Below are positions 1 through 12,663 of a stretch of 64,000 nucleotides of DNA, piece after piece. Source of the stretch: Ectocarpus siliculosus (Eukaryota > Sar > Phaeophyceae > Ectocarpales > Ectocarpaceae); contig FN649758.1 in NCBI GenBank assembly GCA_000310025.1, positions 2,793,474 through 2,857,473 on the forward strand, written 5' to 3'. A model generated the notes under the pieces. That model was given only the letters and a program-made list of their open reading frames with translations. It made no database searches and was not told the origin of the DNA. The number at the start of each line of letters is the position of its first letter. Within the stretch, counting starts at the first letter, position 1. The position numbers and the translations under genes are program-made.

Positions 1-1
1 C

Positions 2-634
2 GAGGAGGAGACGTTGGACACGGAAGGGTTCGGGGGGTTCAAGACGAAAATCAAGGAGATGCTAAGAAGTAGGGAGGAGGCAACCCTTCGGAAGAAGGTA
101 CGCAGCGAAGACCACTTGGAGATGTACGGGAAGTTGAAAGAAGGGATAGGGATGAAGACGTACTTGGACGGCCCCATGGACTACGCGAAAAAGCTGAAAC
201 GAGTAGGCGATCTGGACTTGCCAGAACGGAGGAAGAGGTATACCAGCCGTAGGAGAGAGGAAGAGGAGGATAGACACACACGTACATGTGGCAAATCGGA
301 GGAGAGTAGACCCCACATAGTTGGGGAGTGTGAGTTGTACAGGAAGGAAAGAGAGGATCTCGAGGAGGAAATGAGACAGAGAGGGTGTGACATGGACAAG
401 TTTGGTAAATTAGACAACAGCGAAAAAACGATCGGGATAATTGGGGATAGATGGTGGGCACAAGAGGCCCTAGAGGACGGGGATAAGATGTGCAAGAAAT
501 ATTTATGTAGTTTGTGGCAGAAACGTAAAGAGCTCCCAAATGTTGGTGGTGTCTCCAGTAGGGGTAGGAACGGTGCTCCGTCTCGAAAGGGACGCGTGGT
601 CAATGGTCAAATGACTAAGGCAAGCAACAAATGA
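2..634 (+). pseudogene. 3' end of a non-LTR retrotransposon (RT C-terminal region)
   Basis: The reading frame is open from base 2, so the element enters from outside the window. The protein aligns through its length with the C-terminal third of the RT-like ORF on the minus strand at 13979-15682: both have a KEGIG(M/F)K.YL.GPMD block, a degenerate Cys/His knuckle (H..GEC.LY here, HVVAECPWY there), an SLWQ.RKE block and an SRGR..V(V)NG ending. Both copies end in TACG followed by a run of C (here 640-652). The knuckle has lost a cysteine relative to the other copy. No RT catalytic domain lies inside the window, so this is a tail fragment or a 5'-truncated insertion. Confidence 0.75.
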
Positions 635-773
635 GTACGCCCCCCCCCCCCCTCTCGACAGAAACGCCAATCGCTCCAATACAAAATTCCAACGATGTCC
701 ACAACAGCAAAGTGCACACCCTGCCTTCTAATTCGCTTCACAACTTTCCGTGGTAAAGCATGCTCTGTCCGCC

Positions 774-3700
774 CTATTTTCGCGAAAACTCCCGCTTCTT
801 CCCCCTGAAAGCGGCAGCATGTCTGCGCCGCTCCCCATCTTCGCCCCCACCCTTTTTCCGTCCATCTTCGCCCTTGTGTCCCTCCGCTCCCCCCTCCTCT
901 TCTGCTGCGGCTGCTACCCTCAAGCCGTTGGTTGCTTCTCCTGCAAGATGGCCTTCCATGATCGTGGTCAGTTCTTGCAGCAGCACGGTGCCCGACTCCG
1001 CGCTCTGTTTGGCGAAGAGTTTTCTCGGCATCCACTGGCACTCCTCTATCTCCGATTCCTGGCGTCATTAGTGCCGATTGCAAATTCGAGACAACCTCAG
1101 CAAAAGTTTGCACACGGAGTGCCACCACGGTGGTAATGATGTGTTGCGGCTGAGGGATGCCAACAACTACAACAAGAGCTCGGGATGCGGGTTTTTTCAG
1201 CCAAGCGTCACACGTATTGCTCAAATCCTCACACTATGATGCTCCACATTATTCGCGTGTTGCTACCGGGTCTGACATTTCTCTCGTGTCGTTGGTTATT
1301 GTATTTGCACTACCGCTGTCTCGGGGTAAGGTCGTACCCCAAAGAGAGACGTCAGATACGAACTATTTTGTGGAATGAGAACCGTTTCAAGGCCGTCCCT
1401 TTCGCTGGCATACTCTTGGTCGTGAAACATTGGAGCTGGGGACATGGGTCTCGGGACTAACAGCGTGTCCCCCTGCTTGTCGTTGTGAGGCTCGCGCCTC
1501 TTCACTCGTTGGCCGGCTACCGCTAGCGATGAAAACACAAAAAGACACACGCACGCATGCGTACCTGTGGCTGGAGTGCAGACGAGTCCGCACCGGGTGT
1601 CAACCGCATCCTAACCACGAAGAACAGGTCGCTCTTCCCGAACAGCCCCCGGTGCCCGTGCCGAAAGGCCAACACCGAGTCGAACTCCGTGTCCAGCCCG
1701 GTTTCCTCCCGCACCTCTCTCGCCGCCGCGTCTGGGAGATCCTCGCCGGCGTCAATCAGACCTTCGAGACCAAAAATAGAAAAAAATAGCGACAGATGCG
1801 TTTGCAGGAAAGGAGAGAATGGAATGGTCTCAAAGCGCGAGGAGGACGGCGGCGGGGAGGTTATGGAATCGAAAACTAATTAAATAGCAATCGAGGACCG
1901 TGCGAAATACGAAAGAATAAAACAAGCGACACGCGTTCGCAGGAAAGGAAAGAACGCAATTATCTCAAGGGGCAAGGAGGACGGCGCGGGGGAGGGTAGG
2001 ACACCGAACACCTAGTAGCTAAAAAAGACCGTAGTGATCAACGTTGTTCGCTTGCAGTACCGACACACAATCAGTTGGAGAGAGGAATGTGTGGCCCAAC
2101 ACAAAAAAAAAACAGATGCTGTTGTGCGCCTGCGGGTTAGAATATCTCCACCGTTGTTGAGCTACGGATGCGGAACGATCGACTACTGTATGATTGTGAG
2201 ATGAGGTGTAACGAGCACGTCTTGGGAAGCTAAAAAGTGCGGCGGACAGCCTCGTAGGCGAAACAACGTTGACTGACCGCAAATACTTTAGCAAGACCGA
2301 CTACTGCACGGGGGGGGAAGGTTTGTGGCTCTGTTCCAGCAACCGTCCATTAGTACGCTACCCATCAGCACCTTGGCAAACGTTCGCAACCAAGCAACGA
2401 CACACCCAACAAATTGACAAAACAATAGGGAAGAAGCAGCTGCAGCAGCAACAGCCTATCCAAACCGGACGAGCAACCCTCTCACCCGTCGGGAACTTCC
2501 ATATACCCGTTCCTCTCAGCGGACCTGCAGCCCGCCCAATCCAAGAGACCCCGCGCGGCACACAAGAGGAACAACGCCAATAGGAACAGCAGCATCACCA
2601 CCAATGGCAGCAGCAGCAGGCAACAAAGCAGCGGACCAGTCAGAATCAGTGTTCGTCACGGAACGGAAAGAGCAAGAAAGCACCAGCGGGAGAGCGGGGA
2701 GATCGCTCTCGCATACGTCCGTCAAGCGAAATGACTAAGCTTGCCCTCCAAGAGCGTGTATTCCTCAAGCCTGATCGCACAGGGAACGTGGCGGCGGCGG
2801 GGGCCTCTGCAAAGCTGCAACGAAATCAACCAAACTCGTGGTCTTGTGCGCAAGCAATCAATATTGCTGTGGACCGTAAACATCTGCACGAGGGTGTCCT
2901 GCAAATCCCTACTACTCTTCAAGCAAAGACTAGAGAAAACGTTATCAAACAGGGCATTCTGTGCACCGAACCTGTGAGAGAAACGCGCCGTTTGAACCAA
3001 TCAACAATCTCGTAGACTTCTCGCACAAAAATCTTGTACTTGGCCGCCGGCTTTCCGTCTAGCATGATAGACTGTCGTCTTAGATACAGCGAACAACAAC
3101 CTCCAAAATAATACCACAGCACACAGTGCAGGCAACCCAAACGTTGGCCTATCCTGAAGAAAGAGCTTTTATTTTCTTGGAAAGCGTGTGACTCCTGTGG
3201 AGCAACCGCTGGCATTCAAAATACCGCCCACCCTTCAAGCAACCTCGCTAATTTCCTCCATGACAAAAGGTTGTGGTCAGAGGCTGTGCTTCCAAGGCAG
3301 CCGCCTTCGCGAGAACGAAAACTTGAGGGCCAACGGGGGTCGGCCGCTGCGTTCAGACCTCACCATTTCTTTCTCGCACCACGAGCACGTCTCCATCCTC
3401 GTTGAGCACCAGCGCGCCTACTCCGACCTGGTGGCTGGCGTTTGCCGGGAGCTGGCTCGCGGTGGAGGGCAACCACCTGACGGAAGACGGATGGATTGAT
3501 TCATCCAATCGAATCGACAACAAAAGGGTGGAGGATCAAAAGTTGAAGCTGGCTGGCTGATCGCACAAAGATCGGAAATTAATGGGCAGGGCGAAACAGG
3601 CCTGAGGGATCGATACATTTTAAATGGTGTCAGGCATGCGTACCGAACATTGACCACGAATCAAACACGGCACACGACGTGTGAAACTGTTCAGACGCTC

Positions 3701-4787
3701 CACACAAACACACTAGTTTTTGCCCGGCATCGCATGTACGCATCCCGATGCACTTCTCCCTCGGTAGTCAGTTGGTCGACGCGGTCGACACCACCGATAC
3801 ACAAACGCTCAGAGCTGTGATTGCATCAAGAATACAAGCACTTCTAAATAAAGATAACACACGCACGCCCGATAGCGCATCTGCGGAAGAGGTTAGATGA
3901 AAGTCAGACAAGGCAAATCTTAAGCTCACTCATGGTTTCAGAACACGACGTGGACCTGAACAGGGTCATTTCACCGACATGTTGGACAGGGCTCCAGGAT
4001 GTACAGCACCGCCGCTTTTCGCACTCACATGTTTAACATGATGTAGGCCTTCTCCGCGTGGTGCAGCTCGAAGCCCAGGTCGATCGACACCGGTACCAGC
4101 TCCGTTCTGTCCGCCGGCACCTGCACCAAGACCGCAACACAAAAAACACCAACACAATATGAAAAAATTTCGACAGCAACTGTTGGGGCGGCTACAACAC
4201 CCTCCCGGCACACGGGAAAATTTATCGACATTTTTTCTACGGTGGTGAGGTCCTTCCGCAGCGCCGATTGGTTGGTGGTGGCGTTGATATACACCCAGCG
4301 GGAGTTTTCACGAGGGGACGTTTCGCGACGACGTTGGTTTCGTGCAGACGAGCAAAAAACGTTCGGGTGTTTGGGTGTCACGTTGCGTGTGCGAGAGTGA
4401 TGGATGGCGTGTTCCACCACGGCGCCAACCCGTCGACAAGGCGAGGCCCCCTGCACGCACCTTCAACCACACCCCTTTCTTCCCCGTGGATCTCCACGCC
4501 TCCAGCGAGGCTTCCAGCACCGACTTGAACTCTTCCGTGGTCGCCGGGAGGCTGGCCCCGTCGACCGTGACGCCGTCGTAGATGTCCGTCGTGTGCTCCA
4601 GCAGCATGGTCAATCCTTGCCGTTGCTGTGGAGGTGCGCCGGGGTCTGCTTGATCGCTGAGTGGCGACGAGTTCAACCTAGAAGCCGCGTTTCTTGGCAC
4701 TGACGCCGATGATGGTCCTTCGAAAGGTCGACAAGTTTTGAGCGCGGAGGTTGCAACAACGAGCACGGGCGATGATGCTACAGACAC
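774..4787 (-). CDS. Nudix hydrolase, pre-Nudix (NUDT6/plant NUDT2-10 like), six exons
   Basis: Exons (minus strand, in order): 4461-4787, 4029-4120, 3364-3476, 2486-2524, 1565-1761, 774-1058. All junctions are GT-AG, phases match, and they give 350 aa plus stop. Residues ~62-140 match the pre-Nudix domain (IYDGV, GKKGVWLK, ELVPV, GF.LHHAE, YIML), then WLP...ASHQVGVGALV starts the Nudix fold. A complete Nudix box spans residues 191-213 (Gx5Ex7REVREETGL), followed by an RHGH..LFGKSDLFFV segment. These Mg-dependent enzymes hydrolyse nucleoside-diphosphate-linked compounds such as ADP-ribose, NADH or CoA derivatives; the substrate cannot be told here. The first ~50 residues are rich in Ser/Ala/Arg with few acids, which suggests an organelle transit peptide (inference). 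The C-terminal ~45 residues are low-complexity Glu/Gly/Lys/Arg. Exon 4 is a 39-nt micro-exon. The start ATG at 4787 opens the first exon; a further 5' exon cannot be excluded. Confidence 0.88.
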
Positions 4788-6802
4788 AGCGGCTGGCGCA
4801 GGCAGGAAACCTGCAACAAGAGACGAGCGGAAGATGTCGGTCGCCGCCCCCCGAATTCGTCTTTCGCGATAGATTTCACGCCAAGCCTAACAGCATGCGA
4901 AACTCTGCAACAGCCGTGGTTGGATATTCCCAGTATAATGCTGTGTTCGAGGAAACCAGCGTGAATCGCACAGGGCAACACGTTTTCAACACACGCCATT
5001 TGCGAGCGCCCCTGGTCGAAAGGTTACGTCGCTCGCAGGGCCATAGTCGACGGCAGCCCTCTCCAGCTCAGAGGTGCCGACCGTGTGGATTTTTGGCGAC
5101 CTCGTTTCGTAGAGAAATGCTTCCCCAGCAAGCGAACATACGTTCCCTGTGCCATTTGTGCTACAATACAGCAGTGCGATCGTCCCTCTCTCTCTGTCGT
5201 GGTGTGTACAGCAACATGAGCAGTAGCCCCCAATACCAACTTTCGGGGGGTGACGCAAAAACATGTGCATGATCGTGATCCCAACAGCTGGGTGTATCAT
5301 GAGTGCGTGCCACACCGCGCGATACGCCCACAGACAAAATAGGAAGCAACAGGAAACTCGAACAGGACATGGGAAGGAAGCGAGACGACACACAGCAGAT
5401 GGCTTGCTGCTGCAGCAGCAGCCTTATCCACAGCAGTAGGTGTGTTGTTGAAGGGCAGGCATTACTACACTGCTGTGCCGGAGCTACAGCGGTAGCTGTC
5501 GTGCATGGACACCTGTGTACTGCTGAAGATTAGAAATGCGCTGGTTGGAAGTAAAATTGGCCAGAAAGACAAGAGGACAGCTATTAGCACGTGAGTAAGA
5601 AATCTAACGGGGCCACCTTCCTCTACCCCTCATCCTCCACTGACTAACCTTCCTCTGACGAGCACTTGCTGGTCCTGCCAGAACTGCTGCTGCCTCCGCG
5701 TGCGGACAATCCCAGCCTCCTTGTGTCACAAAAATCTCTCCCTGCAGAAAATATCCCCACCGGCCCGAAGCTATCAGCGCACGACCCCACTCCAACGGCA
5801 GCAAGCACTAGGGGGAGTGAGAAGCTACGGCAGGGCGGCCACATGCGAGCCCCGTGCTTGTGGTGATTTGCGCACTCTGCGGTCGCATCACTTCATCGAT
5901 GACAACTAGTCGGCAGTGGGGGTCCCAAGAGGCCGTTTGTTTGTTGCCTTTTCCGCGTGCCCCCCTGAACGGCTGATTTATGCCGATCCATGGGAGGTGA
6001 AGCAAAAGGGAGCGTTGTGGTGTGTTTGGCACGAGTGTGTGCTGCATCGAGGAGATTCGTGCGGCTGGTGTGAGCCCCAGTACTTCAATTTCTACAGCAT
6101 CGCGGGTAGGCCGTCTTATCTGTGGATATCCAACGTGGTCGCATCCGTGCGCGACAGCGCGTGTCTGAGAGAGGTCTCGGCGGTGTAGCCGCAGGCTGAG
6201 GAGGCCGCAGGTGCCCAGCTGCAGTGGAAATGGCGGAGATGTACACAGCACGCGCGACGTCGGTCTTGTCGCCCTTCGGTGGTGGTCACTGTGACAGTCA
6301 TGCAGAGCCGATACCTGTGCAAGCATCAAAGATCGAGGTGGGTTGCACCCGTTTTTTTTTTTTAATGGGAAACGGGGGCTGTACTTGACTGCTGTACTCA
6401 GCACAGCAGTTTTATTCTACTCTGCAAGATCCAATTTTTGAGAACAACGGCTTTCCTTCTTTTGTTATTTCCTTTGGATGTTGAGAAGTTTAAGTTTGTA
6501 CTTTCTGGGTAATAGCTGGGCTGTGACCACGGAGGACGTCCTTGATATGACCAATACGGGTTTTCATAGCCTAGTCTACTGTCGTTCTGGCCGATACGGG
6601 TTTACTACACAGCAACCAACATCCCAACAAGAGAGGTGTGTACCTCGTAAGTAGTCTACCGGTACCGCGGAATGTCTCCCTTTTACAGTCCTTTCTTCGA
6701 ACAGATCTGACTTCTCGTTGGCATTTCATTTGCGGCGATTCCCCCTTTTCCCTTGCACGCGATGCTGAGTAGACCACGCGATGCTGAGTAGACCACACCA
6801 TG
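4788..6802. other. Intergenic region, no gene seen
   Basis: This lies between the 5' end of the Nudix gene (minus) and the coiled-coil gene (plus), so it should contain both promoters. Long open frames here are uninterrupted by chance and match nothing recognised. A short direct duplication of gcgatgctgagtagaccac sits at about 6760-6798, just before the MITE. No RNA gene was recognised. Confidence 0.5.
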
Positions 6803-7027
6803 TATACCGTATATGACACAAGATAACACACCCCCTTGGCCGATTTTCAAAGCTCGATTTCTCAACAGCAGGAAGAGTCACAGCGCCGAAAACGGCGGCG
6901 TTGGAACCGTCTCGTCGAGAGCTGTTCGAAAACGTATTGTTTCATTTATGCATCCTCTTCGTCGTGGAGTAATCGAGCTTTGAAAATCGGTCCAGGGGGT
7001 GTGTTATCTTGTGTCATATACGGGTAT
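6803..7027. mobile_element. Foldback MITE, copy 1
   Basis: About 225 bp with near-perfect terminal inverted repeats of ~50 bp: the left end reads tatgacacaagataacacac and the right end is its reverse complement. The left arm runs to about 6861, the right arm starts at about 6970. The ends abut TA, as expected for a TA target site. The ~100-bp core is shared, inverted, with the copy at 57978-58215 (gttggaaccg followed by ctcgtcgagagct). There is no coding capacity, so any mobility would need a transposase in trans. Confidence 0.82.
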
Positions 7028-7364
7028 ACTTCCAAGTAGGCAAGATATTTTATCTTGGCGTACATGATGCATAGCACACGGCTGGAATTACGGATATCGT
7101 GGACACCATCCACCCCCGCCCCCCACTGCTTCGCTCTCCTGTCCCTCGTGCCACATTGCCCTATTAGACACACATGTTTGTGGATACAGGTTTTGTCCTT
7201 GTCGATATATATTCTTAAGAGTAGACTGGTGGAGCAACCACCGACTGTTCAAACCAGCATTGCTTCCGTCTCGATCGTACCGTAGCAGCTAACATGAACC
7301 CGCGTGACACCGCCGACCTACTTCCACAACCACACCTTTGCGCACCCAGCTGCAGCCCACGATA

Positions 7365-10300
7365 ATGGTGGATCGAGACCTTCGTCGGGCAGACCTCGAC
7401 GCGGCACCGTCGGTCACCGAGGCGGCCCACCTGCAGGTGGGTGGCCGTTGATGCTTTGTTTGATCCAGATTTGCAAGGGGCCAACCTTAAGGGTTGTGTT
7501 GCAATGTAGCCCTGCTCAAGACGGAGGGAGAAGGTCATCGCTGGTTTAATCGGCACGAAAGTTGATCCGTTTATTGTGTACAGATGGTGAAGTTGGTGCC
7601 GCAAAATTGGTGCACGAACCCGTTCCAAGACGCCATATACACCGACCGATTCACACGATGCCAATCTCCATACCGACCCCTGAAGCCAACGATGAGATCG
7701 ACTTAACTTCCTGGACGAAACGCCATCAAGAATTATCCGTCGCAACTCAAAACCGTCCACCATATCTGTACGTACTCATGAGCTGTGACGATACGGCTAA
7801 GATCTAGCAAGGCTGTCGGTGTTCACGACGCGGTTCGGTGCCGGGGTGGTTCTGCGCTGTTGAGCGCCAAGGAGCTAAGCGGGCATGCACCGTGCCCGCT
7901 GGAACTCGATCTTGTTTATACACGAGATGGATCCTACGCGTTAGGACAATAAAATGATAAGCGTTGCGGGATCACGCTGACTCCTGTAGTTCGGCAATTC
8001 GTCGCCGCAGGAGCGATGCGTCGACATGGCTACGGAGCTGTTCGAGCTCAAGACCCGGTTCGACGAACAAGAGAAGGAACTCAAGTGGGCCAAGAGGGAA
8101 GCAGAGTCGAGGGAACGAGACTTCAAGGTGCAGGAAGGAATACATGGTCACCAGCTACTACAGTAGACCCAATGAGAGCACTTCGGTAAGATGTGACACG
8201 TGACCAAGGGGAAAGCACTCCACCTGCATCAGATCATTGTAGCAAGGAGGTCACGCATACCCACCACCCATTCATTGATGTATTTCCTGCAGTATGCATC
8301 TTTCTTGGCCTTTCGCAACTCCCCCGTTGTATTAACGCTATCCACGCGGCTTCCCTTGTGTTGTGCCGGATGTAGTTCTTGCGCTATTCATGACAAATGT
8401 CGTATATTTCTGGGTGACCAAAAACAACAGGAGGTGCACAGGGTGTGCGAGGAGGAACGCCGGAGCTCCAAGTCGTTCATGAGAAGAGTCAAGACCTTGG
8501 AAGAGGAAAACAGGTGAAAGCTCAGGCGTCGAGGCTTCCACCAAGATGTTATATCAATCGCTTTCATTGATCCTCCTGTTCGTGAAAGGTAGTCAGAGAC
8601 ATCAGCGCTCGACGTGAATCCTTCGTTGCGGCAGTAGACCGTGCTCCGCGTACTCTGTCCCCACCCCAACAAGGGGCGTACCCGTCCAGTTCAGGCTGTA
8701 GTGCTTCTCCTTCGTGTTCGACACCATCAGGGGCCGCTGGATAGTAAGTTGGTTCTCACAGGGGTTCACTCCAAACAGCCACTCGCTTTCGTCTGATTTT
8801 TTCGATCAACTAGCCCCCCTCAGTTCGAGCTAGAGTACCGCTTCTTCATTGTAGGACGGCGGTTTGCGGATTGTGCCCGTCATCCACAAAAAAATCCCGT
8901 ACCGGTTCTATATTATTGGCTCCCAACCGCACGTTCGTTCGCCTATTCGATCTTGATCGTTTGTAAGAGCAACTCGCGTTCTACACGCAAGCTTCCCTCG
9001 CCCTCTCCTTTCGCCCCAACAGCAAACTGGCCGCGGACAACGCCGACTTACGGCTGGACAGGGAACGCCTCCTGGGAGTGGTGCGGAGGTACAAGGACGC
9101 CGGTCGGAAGGAGTCGGTGGCGGCGCATCGCGACCGCCTGCGCAAGCGACACATGTCCGAGAAGGAGGTATGTTGCTAATGCTCACGGTTGTTGCATGGC
9201 GGGGAGAAGGTACTCGGATCTGACGACGGGGCTCCGTTACTCTTGGATATCTGTGTTTTCGAGCATCTCGAAAGAGGTGCTCCAGTATTGATGCCTCTAC
9301 TTATGCGTTATACTGCTGATACCGTTTGCAAGGCACAAGCAATGCTGTTTGGCCGGAGCCGGAATAGTTGTGGTGTTCGGCGCATAGGTCATGGAAAACT
9401 AATTCTCAGGAAATGGCGGACTGACGGATGTCCCTTGGACCGTACGGCCACTTCGGTGTTGTTGTCACGTCTACCCCGATATTTTTAATCAGGTGAATCG
9501 GTGCGACCTTGCGTCGGCGAAGCTAGGGCTTAAGGCGATGGGGCAGGAGAACAAACGCCTGCTCTCCAAAGCCAAGGGCCAAGCAAGTCGCATTCGGGAG
9601 CTAGAGGTAACCAGTAACTTGTAGGCCAAATGTGCATGCCACCGGTTTCGTGTCCTGGTTGAATGTGTGAAGTCGTGACTTTGGCTGGTGTCCTTGCGCC
9701 AATGCCTCCCGATGGTATAACATGCGAGTGCGAGACCCCGGCCTGGACACGGTGTTTTCGGAGGTAACAAGGGAAGGAACGCTCTCCGGTCGATTGTGGT
9801 TGGTGCGAGGGGCAATTCCAACATGGATGGCCGTTTGACGCGCTGCAGCGTCGGCATTTTGGCTGTTGGGTACTCCTGGTCCGTACAGCACAGGCAGATA
9901 CTGTGTGTCGTGTGCCTGGAAGGTCAAGGACGCGTCTTCTTGCGTGGCAGAGGCACACCAAACAGGCATACGAGCAAGCAACCACAATTCCCCCTCCCGC
10001 GCCTATCTCACTCGCTCTGACAACGGGGAACGCTATGTTGGGCAAGTTACACTTTTCACTAGAACAGCAAGTGTGTGCGAAAGCAGGATCACTCCGCTTC
10101 GCCGTTCTGCGACTCTACGACCTACGTGCCAAGCAAAACATCCTTCGGTGGAAAACATTTGTGAGGCCAACGGGCAAGAGGATACCGCACCTAACCCCCG
10201 CCGTCGCCCTCCTTTTTTTGTCCGCGTTCCGCATATCGTCATTTGCAGAATGGGACTGAAGTCCTCGCGAAGAAACTCTCCGAGTTGGAGCATGAGTTAG

Positions 10301-12663
10301 AATGCGCTATCAATCAAAAGGTGGGCGTTTGCTAAGGCTTCAGAAACACATCTGGTGGGAAGCAAATCTCTTTTGCGGCATGGATAGTATGCTGGAAAAT
10401 CAAATGTTGATCGAGAATCTGCTGCAATCATTGGAGTCGGGGGGGTGCGAATTTCATGGTGTTGAGCGAGGCACCCAAGGTACGAGTGTAAAGCCCCCAA
10501 TCTGATTGCATCACAATCCCTGGGATTGGATGTTATCTGGTCTTGACAGGCAGAGAAGAACGGCGGTAGCACGACGGCATCAGACCAACGACGCACATAC
10601 TACCACGTTTCTCAGATGGAGAGCCCCAGGGTACGAATTTGAACCATAGAAAGAGATTTCGAAGAGCAATAAAAAAGAGAGGTGCACCGTCAATGTTCGA
10701 CTAGCCAAAGCAACTAACAGACTGTGCCCTCCCTCTGCGTTACGACAGGATGCTGTGCAGCAAGAATCCGACAAGGCGTTGGCCCAAGAGCAGAGGGCCA
10801 AGTCGGACATGGAGCACGAAGCCCTGCTACGGCTGCAGGCTGTCGAGCAGGCTTCTTCTGCCTCGAGGGCCGAGGAGGAGGCTAAGGCCGCCAAGACAGC
10901 AGCAGAGGCAGTGATCGAGACCTTGCGAGTGAAGGTGCTACAAGATCACTTGGAAACTCACCGCTTGGCTCAACGTTTCCGAAATACTTATTTTCGAGAC
11001 AAAAATTTCCGCACAAGCAAGTTGGAAGCATGCCGGAGTAAAACCGCCAGGGAATTGGATTGGCACCTTGATACATACAGAAGTTGAGAGTAGTGCTCGA
11101 CTTCCAACGAGTGAACCGTGAAAATGTAGGAGCTGGTTTGAATAACGAACGGTTGTATAGGTCAGATGGTTGCTGGGTGAACCTCATTCCGAGGTTGCAT
11201 CAGTGCGGAAAGATCACCTGTATTTACCCTAAAGCGATCGGTGAAAATTACGCCCGGGGTTCCATACGTTGTGAAAACATAGTACATGTTCGGACGAGAA
11301 TACGGCGGCGTTGATAGCTCACTTGTGGGTAGCAGTCTCATCAAGGCAGCTTCCCCTCCGTTCTTTACATTCCCACACGCGCAAACAGGATCGCCGAACC
11401 ACCCGTCTGCTGCCGTGTGTTTGTGACGAGCTTGTGTTGCCTCTACAGCCTGTTGTTGTCGGCCCATGCGTAGACTGGTGGTCTAAACGTGTGGTCATCA
11501 CCGGGGTTATGACGTCATGGAGCGGTTGATCGTTTCTGCAACCGACGAGATGGGGCGTTTGGATGCGTTTCGTCCAGAGCCACCAAGAATTACGGAGGAA
11601 AAATATTCCCCAAGAACGATATTGCAATACACTGCTGTTGAATGGCTTACCATTACTCGAGAAAGCCTTGGCGGACGTCCAAGACCATGTTAGCGGATAT
11701 ATTTTGTCGACAAAGTAACGCCCCGTGACACGCATCAGGTTATAGATCGATGCCATGCGTCACACGATGTAAGTATCCTCTGAAGTCTGACTTTCCACCT
11801 AACCTTCCCGTACCGATGATGCCGTCAGCTAGAATCGACGGTGAAGAAGCTGGAGGCCAAGGATTCGGCACGAGCCAGGCACCAGGGCAGTGTAGTTCGG
11901 TACCAGAAGGTGAGGCGAGAGAGCAGAGGAAACCAACCGCACACCGTGTTGACCCAGCTGCTCACCTTTCGCAGCCTCGGTACCCATCGAGACATTGAGT
12001 AGGCTATCCTAGAGAAAATCCAGAGAAGACACATTACCTTAAGTAAAGCGCAAGTAAAGCATTCATTCATCGAGAGCGTCGCCAACCCCCGTTTATCTCG
12101 ACAACGTTTGTTTTCCCTACCGTGCCGCAGATGATCGACAGTCAGGCCATGGCGCTGCAGGCTGCTCGGGAGCAGCTACTAGGCGAGAAGGCAAGCTACA
12201 CTGCTTAGGCCGTAGATGCGACCTAGCTGTTGTTGTTTATTGTTTTTTGGCGGTTCAACGTGTGAACTACAGTGGCAGGCGAGGTCAAGCACAGGCTGTG
12301 AAGCCACAGACTGTAGAGCCAGACTGTGAAGTGGCAACTACGTGAACAACGGTGATAATAGTTAATTTGGCATAACCCGCAGCCAAGTGCAGAAGTATGG
12401 TGCCGAGTCCCTGTATCATTTGCACCGCTTCACGACCGCTCTCAACTCGTCCGCATCAGGTTCGCCGGCAAGAGTCCGAACGCCAAGCTCGGCTCCGGCA
12501 CATCGCCGCCATAGACTCCAAGTCTCGAGCAGCTGCCGGCGCCGGCGCTACCTCTACAAGGAGGCCAGCATCCTCGCCGACAGCGAGACGTCCAGCATCG
12601 CGAGCTTTCCCCGCTTCATCGGGACAGGGAGCTACTCGGGGGACCTGGGCAGGCCGTCGATAA
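7365..12663 (+). CDS. Unrecognised coiled-coil protein, about eleven exons
   Basis: Proposed exons: 7365-7436, 8011-8127, 8431-8513, 9023-9167, 9493-9606, 10249-10320, 10550-10630, 10749-10934, 11829-11909, 12131-12190, 12460-12663. They join in phase to about 404 aa. The product is dominated by Glu/Lys/Arg/Ala-rich heptad sequence (for example ELFELKTRFDEQEKELK, KTLEEENSKLAADNADLRL, AEEEAKAAKTAAEAV), so it is probably an extended coiled coil in a structural, centrosomal/flagellar or trafficking role; no family is recognised. The intron after 12190 begins GCAAGC, a GC-AG intron; the donor at 8128 (GTGCAG) is weak. The last exon is less certain: its other frame, running to 12767, also gives a plausible peptide (YKEASILADSETSSIASF), so the C-terminus may differ. 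The start is the first ATG of an exon that joins in phase. Confidence 0.6.

Noticed and set aside
4751-5272. 173-codon plus-strand open frame
   Set aside because: It begins inside, and antisense to, the first exon of the Nudix gene and has no motif.
5808-6404. 198-codon minus-strand open frame
   Set aside because: No domain, no codon-level or splice support, and the composition is like other chance frames in GC-rich DNA.
10391-10481. Possible extra exon of the coiled-coil gene (NLLQSLESGG)
   Set aside because: Its phase does not fit between the neighbouring phase-0 exons and the sequence is not coiled-coil-like.
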